From assembly GCA_025200525.1 (NCBI GenBank), contig CM045770.1, forward strand, positions 89,552,084 through 89,616,083: DNA of 64,000 nt, in the 5' to 3' direction. Made by a program: the position numbers and the translations under genes. Source of the stretch: Camellia lanceoleosa (lineage: Eukaryota > Streptophyta > Magnoliopsida > Ericales > Theaceae). The notes under the pieces are model-generated. The model saw nothing but the letters and a program-made list of their open reading frames with translations, was not told the origin of the DNA and did not search any database. This document shows, piece by piece, positions 47,691 through 58,862 of this stretch. The stretch's first letter is position 1. Every line of letters begins with the position of its first letter.

Positions 47691-47699
47691 TTCCAACCG

Positions 47700-48563
47700 T
47701 TTCATATACGTGTCTTTTCTCTATTGGTTCGTACCTAACACGCGCTATTAGGGCGCGTCATTCCTGTCCACGCCACCTGACAAGCACGTTATCCAAGGCA
47801 ACTCATTATGTTTTGCCGCTTTTTCACATTTTTGACAAAACTCTTTCTTTCTCTCTTTGTCTCTTCACTTCGCATTCTCTCTTTAAATTCTCAAACCTCT
47901 ATTATTGCGTTTACGAGCTTTTTTCTGTACTCATTCCATTCACCACTTTCGATGAGGCATTCCCTGTTCTGATCCACTTACTGTCATTGTTGGACTCCAG
48001 CGATCATTGCTCCGGCGTCATTGCCCCGACTTCAATCGATAAGTTTCAAACTTATTCGAATTTCAGTCTTGCCATATGTCTACTTCATGTATGTTGCCAT
48101 TTGAATTGCTATACGCCATTTCTCTTCTATTTTCATGTTTTGGTCACCATGAATAATTTCTTGTTTCTTGAATCTGTGCTGTGTTTTGAAGTTTGTCACT
48201 AAAAATATTGATCGTACTTGTTTGTGATTCTTGCGCATTGCCTTTCACATACACTTATTCAGTGTTTTGCGGTTTTTATAACTTTTTATGTTCTTGAATC
48301 TCTGTTGCTTTTCTGAGTTCTGAACTACATTCATTTTCTGTTTTCTTTGTCTATTTTCTAGATTCTTGCTCCTAATTCTTGTTTTAGTAGCTCTAGGTTT
48401 TGGATTTGTTCTAGAACTCATATTCTTAGGAAAATTGAAACAAATTCCTTTTAGATCTTCAAAACCCTTGCCCCAGTGCCTGTTTAGGGTTTAGTCGAGG
48501 TCTTCAAATCAATACCAATCACTTTTTTCTAAAATCTTGTACCAACTTCATTAAACCGACATC
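47700..48563 (+). other. presumed promoter and 5' leader of the antisense ORF
   Basis: A CT-rich leader (TTCTTTCTCTCTTTGTCTCT at about 47843) and TT-rich DNA precede the start at 48564. A 129-codon frame (47813-48202) is hydrophobic and unrecognised; I treat it as untranslated leader. Confidence 0.35.
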
Positions 48564-49797
48564 ATGGATATGTTTAGGTAGAGGGTAGACACCCCGGCCA
48601 AACTAGAGTACTTCCGACAAGAGTTCTCCATCCCGACTGATGTTGAAATCAAGTTGGCTGGGGATGAGGTCTCTAACATGCCTAATGGAGATTCCATGCC
48701 CTTCCTAGTAGTTGCCTTCATTGAGTGTGGACTTAGGTTTCCTTTAGACACCCTTTTTAGGGAAGTCCTCCACTATTACAAACTCAACCCTATGCAACTA
48801 GCCATCAATTCCTATAGGATTATCGACGGTATAATTGCCCTAGCACGTTGAGAAAATGCTAGGATTACACTAGCCGACATCCAATTCTGTTAGACAATAT
48901 GTGGCCTTAAGTTTGAAAAAGGCTACATATATTACCTCAAGCCCAGATCCACTGCCTATAAACTTATAGCCGACCTTCTAGACTCTAACAAGGGTGTTGG
49001 AGATGATTACTTGATCGTCTTAGGCAACTGGGAGTTTGCGTCTGATGATGATCTTCATCTCTTTCTTCTGCACCAAGCAGTGTTTAAAGAGGGTGACAGT
49101 AAGAACTGGGTCATCTCATAACTTACATTTACTAAGACTTGCTAGTTCATCTATCTGTACTAATGTCTTCTTTTTGTTTCTGTTTTGCAACTCTTTCCTA
49201 GCCATCAAAGGATTTCTGCCAAACTTTTCGCCCAGCCTTGATCTGAAAAGGCTTCTGGATTTGGATATTAATAAGCACAAAGCCCCTTTGCTGCTTGATT
49301 ATATCCCGATCTACAAGTTTGCTCTGCCCGACGTTCCCCGTCGAAGTAAGACTTTCCCATCAGCAATCACCCCACTAGTTGCTTCATCGCCAAGACCAGA
49401 CCAGGCCTCCATGTCTGATCTTGCTGACCAGCCGTCTACTTCTGCCCCCCAGCTAATTCTTCCAACTCAACGTCAGTGCTGATGTTGAGCTCCTGCTAAC
49501 GCTCCAACCGGAAGAACTCGCAGCCGTAGATGCCGAAGCCCAGTTTTCTTGGCCATTGACCCATCTAATCCTTTCATTGCCTTGCCAGCAAATCGTTTCG
49601 GCCCTAGAGTCACTGTTGCTACCACCACCGACGAAATGAACCGTGCCAAAATTGTTCCAGACTATATATCCTTGGCGTGGTATCAGTCTATTCTTCTTTC
49701 CCATCCCAGTCTCAACAAAAGCCCAAGGCAAAAAGGGCAAAAAGGGTAAAAAGGGCTAATATAAAATAGGACTTGCTTCAATAATGTGTTAAGTGCC
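48564..49797 (+). pseudogene. antisense ORF, N-terminal part ('putative gypsy type transposon' domain)
   Basis: From ATG 48564 one frame gives a domain resembling the plant 'putative gypsy type transposon' family (PF04195, Transposase_28): FIECGLRFPLDTLFREVLHY, then PMQLAINSYRIIDGIIALAR and, after stops, DDYLIVLGNWEFAS. Stops lie near 48579, 48849 and 48891. A probable intron spans 49099-49201 (GTAAGA...TTTCCTAG); splicing keeps the frame into IKGFLPNFSPSLDLKRLLD. A frame change follows near 49480, and a Lys/Gly-rich run (KGQKGKKG-like) precedes the break. Its function in retrotransposons is not established. It runs opposite to pol, and the coding sequence resumes at 57582. Confidence 0.7.
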
Positions 49798-50418
49798 ACG
49801 TCAATGATTAACTTTATTTTTTTAAACATAAAATTTGTTAGTTTTTGTAACTTTACTCATTTTTGATTTCACTAAGCTTTCAGAGTGGCTATCTTCAAGT
49901 TGGGTGATAATTTAGTTTAATATCACTTTTGCTTATTATAATTTTCTAACTTTTGGGAATGGAAGAAAAGGATAGAATAGGCTTCAAGCCTATAGTGGAC
50001 ATATGTATGTTTACCCTAGTGCATTGGATTTGAGGAGAAATGGACAAAGAACTACAAACACCCAAGTGGGCCTTGTTAGATATCTTGCCAATCACTATAC
50101 TTTTGCTTGTAATTTATTTTGAAGTCTTGTAATAATTAAACTTTCATTTACAAAGAGCTAATTTAGTTTGACTTTTTTGATTTTTTAGTTAATTTAGTCT
50201 CACTAAAAAAAATTTCATTTGGGTAATCTTTTGGCTTTTTTTAGTTTGAATATGATGGTTGTGAGAAAAAAAATAAAATGATTATGATTTAGATACGATA
50301 TTTTGAACTTTTAACCTATTTTATTTTTTTGTAAAATAAATTAGACCAACCCTCTTCCCAAATGAAGCCTTAAGTTTGGTTATTTTGGTATGGTGGTTGG
50401 GTTTTTATCTCATTCTAA

Positions 50419-50649
50419 GGCCTCGTTTGGTATGCAACAGTTTTAGCCTAAAAGCTAAAAAGTTACTAAAAAAAATCAAAAAGCCTATAACCTATACCAA
50501 AAAGTCAAAGATTCTTTTTACTCTCTACTTTTTACACATGTTTTCGTAAAAAAATCAAAAAGTAATTCCAAACATACTAATTTTTTTTATCTCATATTTT
50601 AGCAAAAAAGTCAAAAAGTTACTAAAATAACTTGTTCTCAAACGAGGTC
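50419..50649. mobile_element. MITE present only in duplication unit 1
   Basis: Ends GGCCTCGTTTGGTATGC and, reverse-complemented, GACCTCGTTTGAGAAC. In unit 2 the matching place (about 53168-53195) lacks it and has a short different filler before GAGGTCATTCC. Confidence 0.65.
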
Positions 50650-51681
50650 ATTCCTTAGATGTCTTCTTTTCATTTCCTTTTTTTTGGTCATAAATTACAC
50701 TCATCTGTTCTAAGGTTTAGAAAAAATACAACAAGTCACACAGTTGACAAATTATAGTAGGTTCCTTTAGGATTGTAAATAACAAAACACTTAGCTTATT
50801 TTTTTTTATCAATAATTCGTTAGTCATATAAATAAAAAAAAATAATATTGTCATCTTTTTTACATTGAAATATATATACATATATTATTTATTCTTGTTT
50901 CTTCATACTGTTTATTTACATTAGTTTCTATCCCTTTTAATCTTACTAAAAGAAATGTTAATGTAATTAGTTAAAATTGTGAAGTTATTTATATTTTCTC
51001 CAAATTTCATGGACGTCGGTATGATTCTTTGTCTATTTTTATCTTTCACTTTTGTGGATAGATTTTTTTAATTTTTCTTTTAATTTTTTACTTGGGTGTT
51101 TGCTTTGAAGATGGAATGATGATATAAATGGAAGCATGATTGAGAGTATCTCTAGTGAACCCTTTTTGTACAAGTTGGAACTGGGATCTCTCCTTTTATA
51201 AGAAAGCATAAGTTGACCTTTTTTTGTCACCAATCTTGAAAATTAAAGAATTTTTCATTAACCAAAATAAATTCGAAAGCACTACTCTTACTTGTACTAA
51301 TCCACCTAGTCTTGTCATAAGTTCTCTAAATATGAATTATAAATTTGAATAGAAATTTGAAAAAAAACAAAAAACAGAAAGGGTGTAATATAATTATATT
51401 TTATTCAAATTCCACCAATATTTTTTATTTTTTCCTTTCCTTTCTAAATATCTAACAAATTCATAATCCAAACATATCTTAATGATCCTCAATCTCTAAT
51501 CCTAACTCGATCAAATCCTAAATTTTAAGGATAATTTGAGAAATCTTGCATGGTTAACACTTTCAAGTCATTTCCAAAGGCATTTCATACATTTTTTTTA
51601 CAAACATTGTAAAAAAGACAAAAACGTCAAAAAAAGACAAACATTGTATATCTCTTATGTTAGTCTATCATTGGCTATTAT

Positions 51682-51793
51682 GGGGCACTTTGAGAAGCTG
51701 GTTTACGTCACCTCTCACATTTTTATCTACAAAAAGACAAAAACGTCAAAAAATCCAAAAGGCCAGCTTCTAACTAACTTTTCAAAACACCCC
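51682..51793. mobile_element. 112-bp MITE present only in duplication unit 1
   Basis: Ends GGGGCACTTTGAGAAG and, reverse-complemented, GGGGTGTTTTGAAAAG. Flanked by TAT on both sides. Unit 2 has the exact empty site CTATTATATCAAC at about 54345, proving insertion after the duplication (or clean loss). Confidence 0.85.
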
Positions 51794-53331
51794 TATATCA
51801 ACAATTGCTCATTTGTTCGTCATTTATTTGGGCCAAACAAGTTTAGGATAAATACATCATTGTCAAGCATTCATCAAAAAAAAGCTAAATCTTTTTTGAT
51901 GAATTCAAGATTGAAGATCTTAGATAAATTTTTAGAGAACTCGTTAAGAAGCTATAGTCTTCTCATTTGGCTATCTACGATGGACACAAAAGTGTGAGGG
52001 AGGGGTACATAGGAAAGGAAAGATTGAAATGATGTAGGTAGAAAATAATCCGATGGGGGTGAAGAGCAGGATTTTAGTGAGAAATTGGATTTTTATTACC
52101 AATTGGATGAAATTAGAAAGAATCAAATAATTTAGAAATTAAATTTAAAAAATTAATTTTAAGAATTGAATTATATTTTACGAATTAAAGGTTAATTTAT
52201 CATGCAATTTAGCATAAATTACATTGATTTATCATACAATTAAAATTAAAAAAAAATACAATAAGTTTCATAATTTTAACACAATGACACTGATTTCCTT
52301 TTTAGATAGATTAAATGGACAAACTAATACTATCAAAGGCAGAAAAATAAACAAGATAATATATTTGTTAATGTAAAAGAGATAAAAATATTATTATTTT
52401 TTATTTATGTGACTAATGAAATTTTGGTGATAGTAAAGCAAAGGATTATGTCAATTAAAATCTATGTCAAATTTGTAAGAGTCATAGTATTTTTTTCATG
52501 AGAATTCTTCCTTCGGTACACATTTCTTATACATCTTATTACAGATTTTCCTAGTATATACTATGTGTCTTTTAATAGAGTTATGATAATTTGTAATTTT
52601 ACTCATTTCTAATCTCACTAAGCTTTCAGAGTAGTTATCTTCAAGTTGGGTGATAATTTAGTTTAATATCGCTTTTGCTTATCATAATTGTCTTTGTTTT
52701 ATCTTATGGCTAACTTTTGTGGTTATTGCTAGCTTTATTGTAGTGCTTGGGAATGGAAGAAAAGGATAGAATAGGCTCCAAGCCTACAGTGGACTTGTGT
52801 ATGTTTACCCTAGTGCATTGGATTTGAGGAGAATTGGACAAAGAACTACAAACACCCAAGTGGGCCTTGTTAGATATCTTGCCAATCACTATACTTTTGC
52901 TTGTAATTTATTTTGAAGTCTAGTAATAATTAAACTTTAGTTTAGAAAGAGTTAATTTAGTCTAATTTTTTGGTTAATTTAATTCGACTAAAAAAATTTC
53001 GTTTGGGTAAACTTTTGACTTTTTTTAGTTTGGATATAATGATTGTGAGAAAAAAAAAATTATGATTTAGATGTGACATTTTATAAGTTAAATTAGTCCA
53101 ATCTTTTTTCCAAACGAAGGCTTAAGCTTGGTTATTTTGGTATGGTGGTTGCGTTTTTATCTCATTCTAAAGAGATGAGAATGAGGTCATTCCTTAGATG
53201 TCTCCCTTTCATTTCTTTCTTTCTTTCTTTCTTTTTTTTTTTTTCAATTTTTTATTTAACTGTTGTAAATTACACTCATCTGTTCTGAGGTTTAGAAAAA
53301 ACATAACAAGTCACACAATTGACAAAAATTT

Positions 53332-53450
53332 CGGGTGTTTTGGAAAGATGATTAAAAGTTATTTTTAGCTTTTTTTTTTGACTTTTTTGTGAGAGAGGGA
53401 AATGTGTTAAAAGTTAAGAAGTGACTTTTAACCCACTTCCTAAAATAGGT
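53332..53450. mobile_element. MITE present only in duplication unit 2
   Basis: GGGTGTTTTGGAAAGATG on the left and, reverse-complemented, AACCTATTTTAGGAAGTGGG on the right enclose a hairpin-like interior (TTAAAAGTTA repeated and inverted). Unit 1 lacks it at about 50745. Confidence 0.65.
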
Positions 53451-55126
53451 TACAGTAGGTTCCTTTAAGATTTCATAAACAAAACACTTAACTTATTTTT
53501 CATCAATAATTCGTTAATCATATGAATAAAAAAAAATAATATTACGAATTCTTTCATATTAAAATATATATACATATATTATTTATTCTTGTTTCTTCAT
53601 ACCATTTATTTACATTAGTATCTATCCTTTAATCTTTACCAAAAGAAACGTTATTGTAATTAGTCAAAATTGTGAAGTTGTTTATATTTTTTTCAAATCT
53701 CATGGGAGGTCTGTCTCTTTTTATTTTTCACTTTTGTGGATAGATTTTTTTATTTTTAATTTTTTATTTTAATTTTTTACTTGGGTGTATGCTTTGAAGA
53801 TGGAATGATGATATGCAATATGGAAACATGATTGAGAGTATCTCTAGTGAACCCTTTTTGTACAAATTGGAACTGGAATCCCTCCTTTTACAAGAAAGCA
53901 TAAGTTGACCTTTTTGTCACCAATCTTGAAAATTAAAGATTTTTTCATTAACCAAAATCAATTACATAAGGTCTTGTGCCTTCGAAATCACTACTCTTGC
54001 TTGTACTAATCTACCTAGTCTTGTCTTAAGTTCTCTAAAATTGTATTTCAATTATAAATTTGAGTAAAAATTTGAAAAGAAAAAAAAAAATGGGTGTAAT
54101 ATAATTATATTTAATTCAAATTTCTCCTATATATTTTCTTTTCCTTTCTAAATATCTACTAAATCCATGATTCAAACATATCTTAATGATCCTCAATCTC
54201 TAATCCTAACTCGATCAAATCCTAAATTTTGAGAATAATTTGAGAAATCTTGTGTGGTTTACACTTTCAAGTCATTTCCAAAGGCATTTCATTCGTTTTT
54301 TTACAAACATTGTATATCTCTTATGTTAGTCTATCATTAGCTATTATATCAACAACGGCTCATGCGTTTGTCATTTATTTGGGCCTAACAAGTTTAGGAT
54401 AAATACATCCTTGTCAAGCATTCATCAAGAAAAAGCTAAAACTTTTTTGATGAATTCAAGACCGAAGATCTTAGATAAATTTTTAAAGAACTCGTTAAGA
54501 AGTTATAGTCCTCTCATATGGCTATCAACGATGGCCACAAAAGTGTCACGGAGGGGTACATAGGAAAGGAAAGATTGAAATGATGTAGGTTGAAAATAAT
54601 CCAATGGGGGTGAAGAGCATGATTTTAGTGAGAAATTGGACTTTTATTACCAATTGGATGACATTAGAAAGAATAAAATAATTTAGAAATTAAATTTAAA
54701 AAATTAATTTTAAGAATTGAATTATATTTTACGAATTAAAGTGTAATTTATCATGTAATTTAGAATAAATTACATTGATTTATCATATAATTAAAATTAA
54801 AAAAAAAACACAGTAAGTTTCATAATTTTAACATAATGACGTCAATTTCCCTTTTAGATAGATTAAAGGGATAAACCAATACTATCCAAAGCGGAAAAAT
54901 AAACAAGATAATATATATGTTAATGTAAAAGAGATGAAAATATTATTTTTTTCATCTATATAACTAACGAAATTCTGGTGATAGTAAAGCAAAGGGTTAT
55001 ATCAATTAAAATCTATGTCAAATTTTTAAGAGTCACAGTATTTTTTTCATGGGAATTCTTCCTTCGATACATATTTCTCATACACTTTATTACGGATTTT
55101 CCTAGTACATGTTATGTGTTTTCTAA

Positions 55127-56106
55127 TAGAGTTATGATAATTTGTGTTTAAAAATAAGGTTAGTCATTTTTTTTTGTAATGTTATATATTTTGTGGTTAA
55201 AAACTGGCTCAATGAAAAAAAACATAGCGCTGCTAGGTAGCTTGAAATGGAGCTTGCCCGACTGGTTCGAATTCCAAAATGACGTCGTTTTGATTTTTTT
55301 TTTTTCCTTTCTCTTTTCTCTTTGAAGATGAAGAAGAAGAAAGAGAGAAGAGGGAGTTGGGGAACCGAAAGAGACAGAGAGAAAGAGAGAGAGAGCACCA
55401 ACATCAACAACAACACATCATCGTCAACAACAACCAACAATCACAAAGAAAAAAAAAATTTAATTAATTAATTAAATTTTTTTTTTTTTGTAGAATTTGA
55501 ACAACAACAACAAACAACACCACATCATCAACAACACGTTTTGGCACCTTTTTTTTTTTTTCTTCCCCCTTTTCTTCTTTCTCAAACTTCCTGTATTTGT
55601 TCTTCCTTTTTTTTTTTCTTCTTCTATAACTCAGAATAGAGAGAGAGAGAGAGAGAGAGATAGATCTATACACACAGATCTACACAGATCGGGGAACAGA
55701 GAGAGAGAGAGAGTGATGCACAGAGAGAGAGAGAGAGAGAGGTACACAGATCTATATAGATCTGTGTATACATACACAGATCTACCTGTATATACACAGA
55801 GGATGGCGGCGCTGGTGATGGGTGGAGTCTCTTTCTTCTCTCTCTTTTTTTCTCTCTTCATCTCTCTTCTCTTTCTTTCTCTTTCTCTTTCTCTTCTTCT
55901 CTCTTCTCTCTCTTCCTCCCTCCCTCTGTTTTAGAGATACAAAAGCGGAAAAAAAAATGTCCAAAACGACGTCATTTTGGGCAGTTGAGCCATTTGGACC
56001 AAAGGCATTTCGAGCTACGAAATATTATCCAAAAAAAATATATAACATTACCACAAAAAGCATAACTTCATTTTTCATTTTTGAATCACATATTATCATA
56101 ACTCTA
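55127..56106. mobile_element. long-TIR element (980 bp) with GA-rich core
   Basis: Inverted ends start TAGAGTTATGATAATTTGTG and, reverse-complemented, TAGAGTTATGATAATATGTG. They stay similar for about 150 bp, through TAATGTTATATATTTT to AAAATGACGTCGTTTTG. A 2-bp TA duplication is possible; I see no 9-bp one. The core (55540-55950) is made of (GA)n tracts and CACAGATCTA-type words, which create several spurious frames on both strands. Confidence 0.8.
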
Positions 56107-56553
56107 CTACAAAATTGAGTAATATTTACTATAAAAATATGTAACATGAACAAAAAAAAAAATGTATAATAAGGTACATAGGCCTCATTTGTTTGGACAA
56201 ACTAGATAGAGAGGGATTGCAATCGATGGACTATTAGTCCTAGAAAAAATAGTGCCTTGATAATTTTGTTGAAAATAATGCATACCTCATTTTTGTTTTC
56301 TCATAGGATTGAATGTTTGAAAATAACTATCTTAGTGAATTTTGTGTTTAGTTAAAAAATTATAAAGAAAGATAACTAATTAAAAGACTATTTTATTATT
56401 TTGAATTATTTGACAATGTTAAATCTAACTTTTTTAATTTAATATATATATTTTTTTTGACAAGCACTTGCAACATGTTTTGAAGTCCAATAATTAACCT
56501 AAAGTTTCAGCTCATCAATGAGCTCCTCCAAAATTATTAATTAAATATAAATA
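56107..56553 (+). other. non-genic stretch inside the inserted block
   Basis: AT-rich; a GCCTCATTTGTTTGGACAAA word at 56183 looks like a MITE edge, but its partner is not clear. No gene. Confidence 0.4.
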
Positions 56554-56941
56554 GAGTAAATTATATCAGTAGTTCACGTATTTTGATGATTGTGTTATTT
56601 TGATTTTTGTAATTTTAATTGACTAATTTTGATCCTGAATTTATGATTTTTTTCAATTTGGTTTAATTGATTACAATTATTGGTGATTTTTTTAATGAAA
56701 AATGTGCACATGGTGACATGTGTCATGTTTTTATAAATAAAATTGTATACTTGTTTAACTTAATGAGTTAATCTCAACCAACTTCATAACCATTTCCCTT
56801 CCAAAAATTCTAATTGGTGTTATTAATTAAATCAAATTGATCCAAAATTTAAAATTAAAGGTTAATATCCAGCTAATTAGAATTATAAGAATCAAAATAA
56901 CACATGAGGTAAAATATAAGGACTATTAATATAATTTACCC
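56554..56941. mobile_element. Mutator-type MITE D (388 bp)
   Basis: Ends GAGTAAATTATATCAGTAG and, reverse-complemented, GGGTAAATTATATTAATAG. A perfect 9-bp duplication ATATAAATA flanks it (56545-56553, 56942-56950). Inner arms share TTTTGATTTTTGTAATTTTAATT/AAATTCTTAT-type inverted words and ATTTTGATCCTGAATTT. No gene. Confidence 0.85.
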
Positions 56942-57330
56942 ATATAAATATTACCCATTTGGACAAGTATGTTAGAAGTATTTGGATCTACACACTATCA
57001 TAACCATCATTAATTCTGAAAATATTTCTCAAGAATATGTTTTCAATATTTAGAGGATGAAGAAAAATATTCATCTATTTACTCTCATTTTGGAATGATT
57101 GGCAACAAATGAACTATGTTGTTTTGTTTTTGAGCATTAGATCACTTATGGCGCTTTATGTAATTTGGTCTAATAGTTAAATTTTTTTTTTTTAATGATA
57201 AAGATACGTGTTGAAAAGTTATCAGAAAAGTCGCTAAGTCGCTAAAAAATTGGTAGGAAAAGTCATTGGGAAAGTCACTAGCAGCTGATAGCAATGGCCG
57301 CTAGCAGCTATTGGTGGTGATGAGGTGGAC

Positions 57331-57500
57331 AAATAAGTGATATAAATAGATAAGTAAATAGATAGCTGAAATGTATATAAATAGGTAACATTTGGATAGA
57401 TAGTTAAATAGATAGGTAACGCGTATGCAAATAGGTTATATTTGAACAAATATATTATATTTGAACAGATAGATAAATAGGTAAAAATTTGAATAAATAT
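57331..57500 (-). repeat. TATCTATCTGTTCAAAT minisatellite (inverted to 6320-6800)
   Basis: The minus strand carries TTATCTATCTGTTCAAATAT and repeated TATCTATTTA.CTATCTAT words at 20-30-bp spacing, the same vocabulary as 6320-6800. It lies at the right edge of the inserted block. Confidence 0.65.
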
Positions 57501-57581
57501 GTATCTTTTAGACCTAAAAAGATTTGAATTTATATTGACCCAATAATTTTTGAAGTGGATCTCTGGCCTAAGTGCCTATTA

Positions 57582-58862
57582 ATCTACACATGGCTAAAGC
57601 CACAACCACCGAGGTTGAGTCAAAAGATACTGTGCCAATTTCCAAACTAGCTGAAATAGAGAAGACAACCTCTGTGTCTGAGAAGAGACCTGCCGAGGTT
57701 GAGGCAATCGACAAACCACCACAAAAAAGGCCGAGATTCGAAGGTGCTACTCACCTTGGTGCTTTCCCTGCTGACAAGCCCTGGGTTCCATCCGTTAGGG
57801 TCGGAGACCGACCTTTGTTAACCAGGGACAGCGCCCTCGACAGTGTAAAAGTCGATGCCGCCATTTCTACTGTCGTTTTGTTACCGGCCGACCTCAACCG
57901 TATGGTCGAGCTGACTGAATATGAGAACTATATGCTAATGATACATCATTGCGTCCTGGTAAGTCTCTTTACTTTATCTCTTAAGGTTTTCCAACACTTA
58001 GCCAAATTTTTACTAATCTGTTTCATTTCTTACAGGCCATCAGTAGGGTCACTCCTTCATGGTCAAAACGGAGGAGTTTAAGAAGGATTTAACCAAGTAG
58101 ACTAAGGAGGTAGCCAGACTCCTTATTTCTCTTAATCAAGTCGAGGCTCGCGTCCGCAGTTTGCTGGACCAGGCAAAGACTGCCCAAGTAACCTAAGTTA
58201 AAGTTGAAAATTGTGTCGAAGTGCTCGAGAATGTTGTCGAGGTTGCCCAGGCCAAAGCATAAGAAGTGAAAGAGAAGGAGGCCCTGGTCTAAACCGAGCT
58301 CCAAACTACTCTGGCCACCAAAGAGACTGATCTCAAGGCTGCCGACGAGAAGGCCTACATCGAAGGGGCAGCCAATGTTCTTGATGCCTACAAAAAGCAA
58401 GTCAATCAGGCATGCAATAAGGGTTACACCCTTGGCTGGTTGGCTGTTTTGAAGGAGTTGGCCATCTTGTATGACTCGCCTCTTTGGGATACAAGCTGAC
58501 TTGTCATATCGTTCCCTCCTACTCTAAGCCAATTTGAAGATGAGGCTGAGGGTGAGGAAAAAGCCGAGGCCGAAGCCGATGCTGAAGAATCTGCTAGGGC
58601 CAAGTCCCCAATTCTGAATGAACAAGTCCTGGACTTAACTTAGGGCGAAGAGGAGGATGAGGTCCGCAAACATATCTCTGCTAAGAAAGCCACATCTGAG
58701 GACAAGACTGCGACTGCCGAGAGGAGACTGGACTAGACTCTTCTTTAGATTGACACCAAGATCGAGGCTGAGAATTCAAAGCAATTGTATGCCGAGGCCG
58801 AAATAATGCCAACAACTGAGGTTGATCAGTTCGAGACCATTGCCAAAGATCATAGTGCTTAG
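57582..58862 (+). pseudogene. antisense ORF, C-terminal part (coiled coil), interrupted
   Basis: The gene resumes with a charged linker (KRPAEVEAIDKPPQKRPRFEG) and continues to ENYMLMIHHCVL at a donor site. An intron of 77 bases (57959-58035, GTAAGT...TTCTTACAG) follows. After a frame change near 58058 the rest is a long coiled coil (EVARLLISLNQVEARVRSLL), then AANVLDAYKKQVNQACNKGY, GYTLGWLAVLKELA and an acidic EDEAEGEEKAEAEADAEE tail ending at TAG 58862. At least seven internal stops occur, nearly all TAA or TAG where Gln fits. Together with 48564-49797 it forms one split, dead gene of unknown role in a Tat-type element. Confidence 0.65.

Larger units (their letters stand above)
49842..55146 (+). 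repeat. 2.6-2.75-kb tandem duplication
   Basis: Unit 1 is about 49842-52594 and unit 2 about 52595-55146. Landmarks repeat in order: ACTCATTT..ATYTCACTAAGC (49855/52601), GCATTGGATTTGAGGAG (50021/52815) and GTTTAGGATAAATACATC (51841/54392). The units have diverged by substitutions and by separate MITE insertions. Open frames in them are short and not conserved between units, so I call no gene. The junction falls just inside the left end of the TIR element that follows unit 2. Confidence 0.9.
49798..57568. mobile_element. 7.8-kb block inserted in the antisense ORF
   Basis: The antisense gene stops at 49797 and resumes just right of 57568. Both junctions carry TAAGTGCC (49790-49797 and 57569-57576), an 8-bp direct repeat that looks like a target duplication. 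No inverted or LTR-type ends are visible (ACGTCAATGATTAAC on the left, TGGATCTCTGGCC on the right). The block contains a 2.7-kb tandem duplication, MITEs, a long-TIR element and a minisatellite. It may be one unclassified element that later grew, or several events. Confidence 0.5.

Noticed and set aside
47813..48202. 129-codon hydrophobic frame upstream of the antisense ORF
   Set aside because: Sits in a CT-rich presumed leader; composition explains the Phe/Leu/Ser content.
55265..55282. GGTTCGAATTCC, resembling a tRNA B-box
   Set aside because: No acceptor stem or A-box at the right distance. It lies in the inverted arm of the TIR element; neither a tRNA nor a SINE can be supported.
55132..55964. 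Overlapping frames rich in Ser/Leu or Arg/Glu
   Set aside because: Products of (GA)n and poly-T tracts in the TIR element core.
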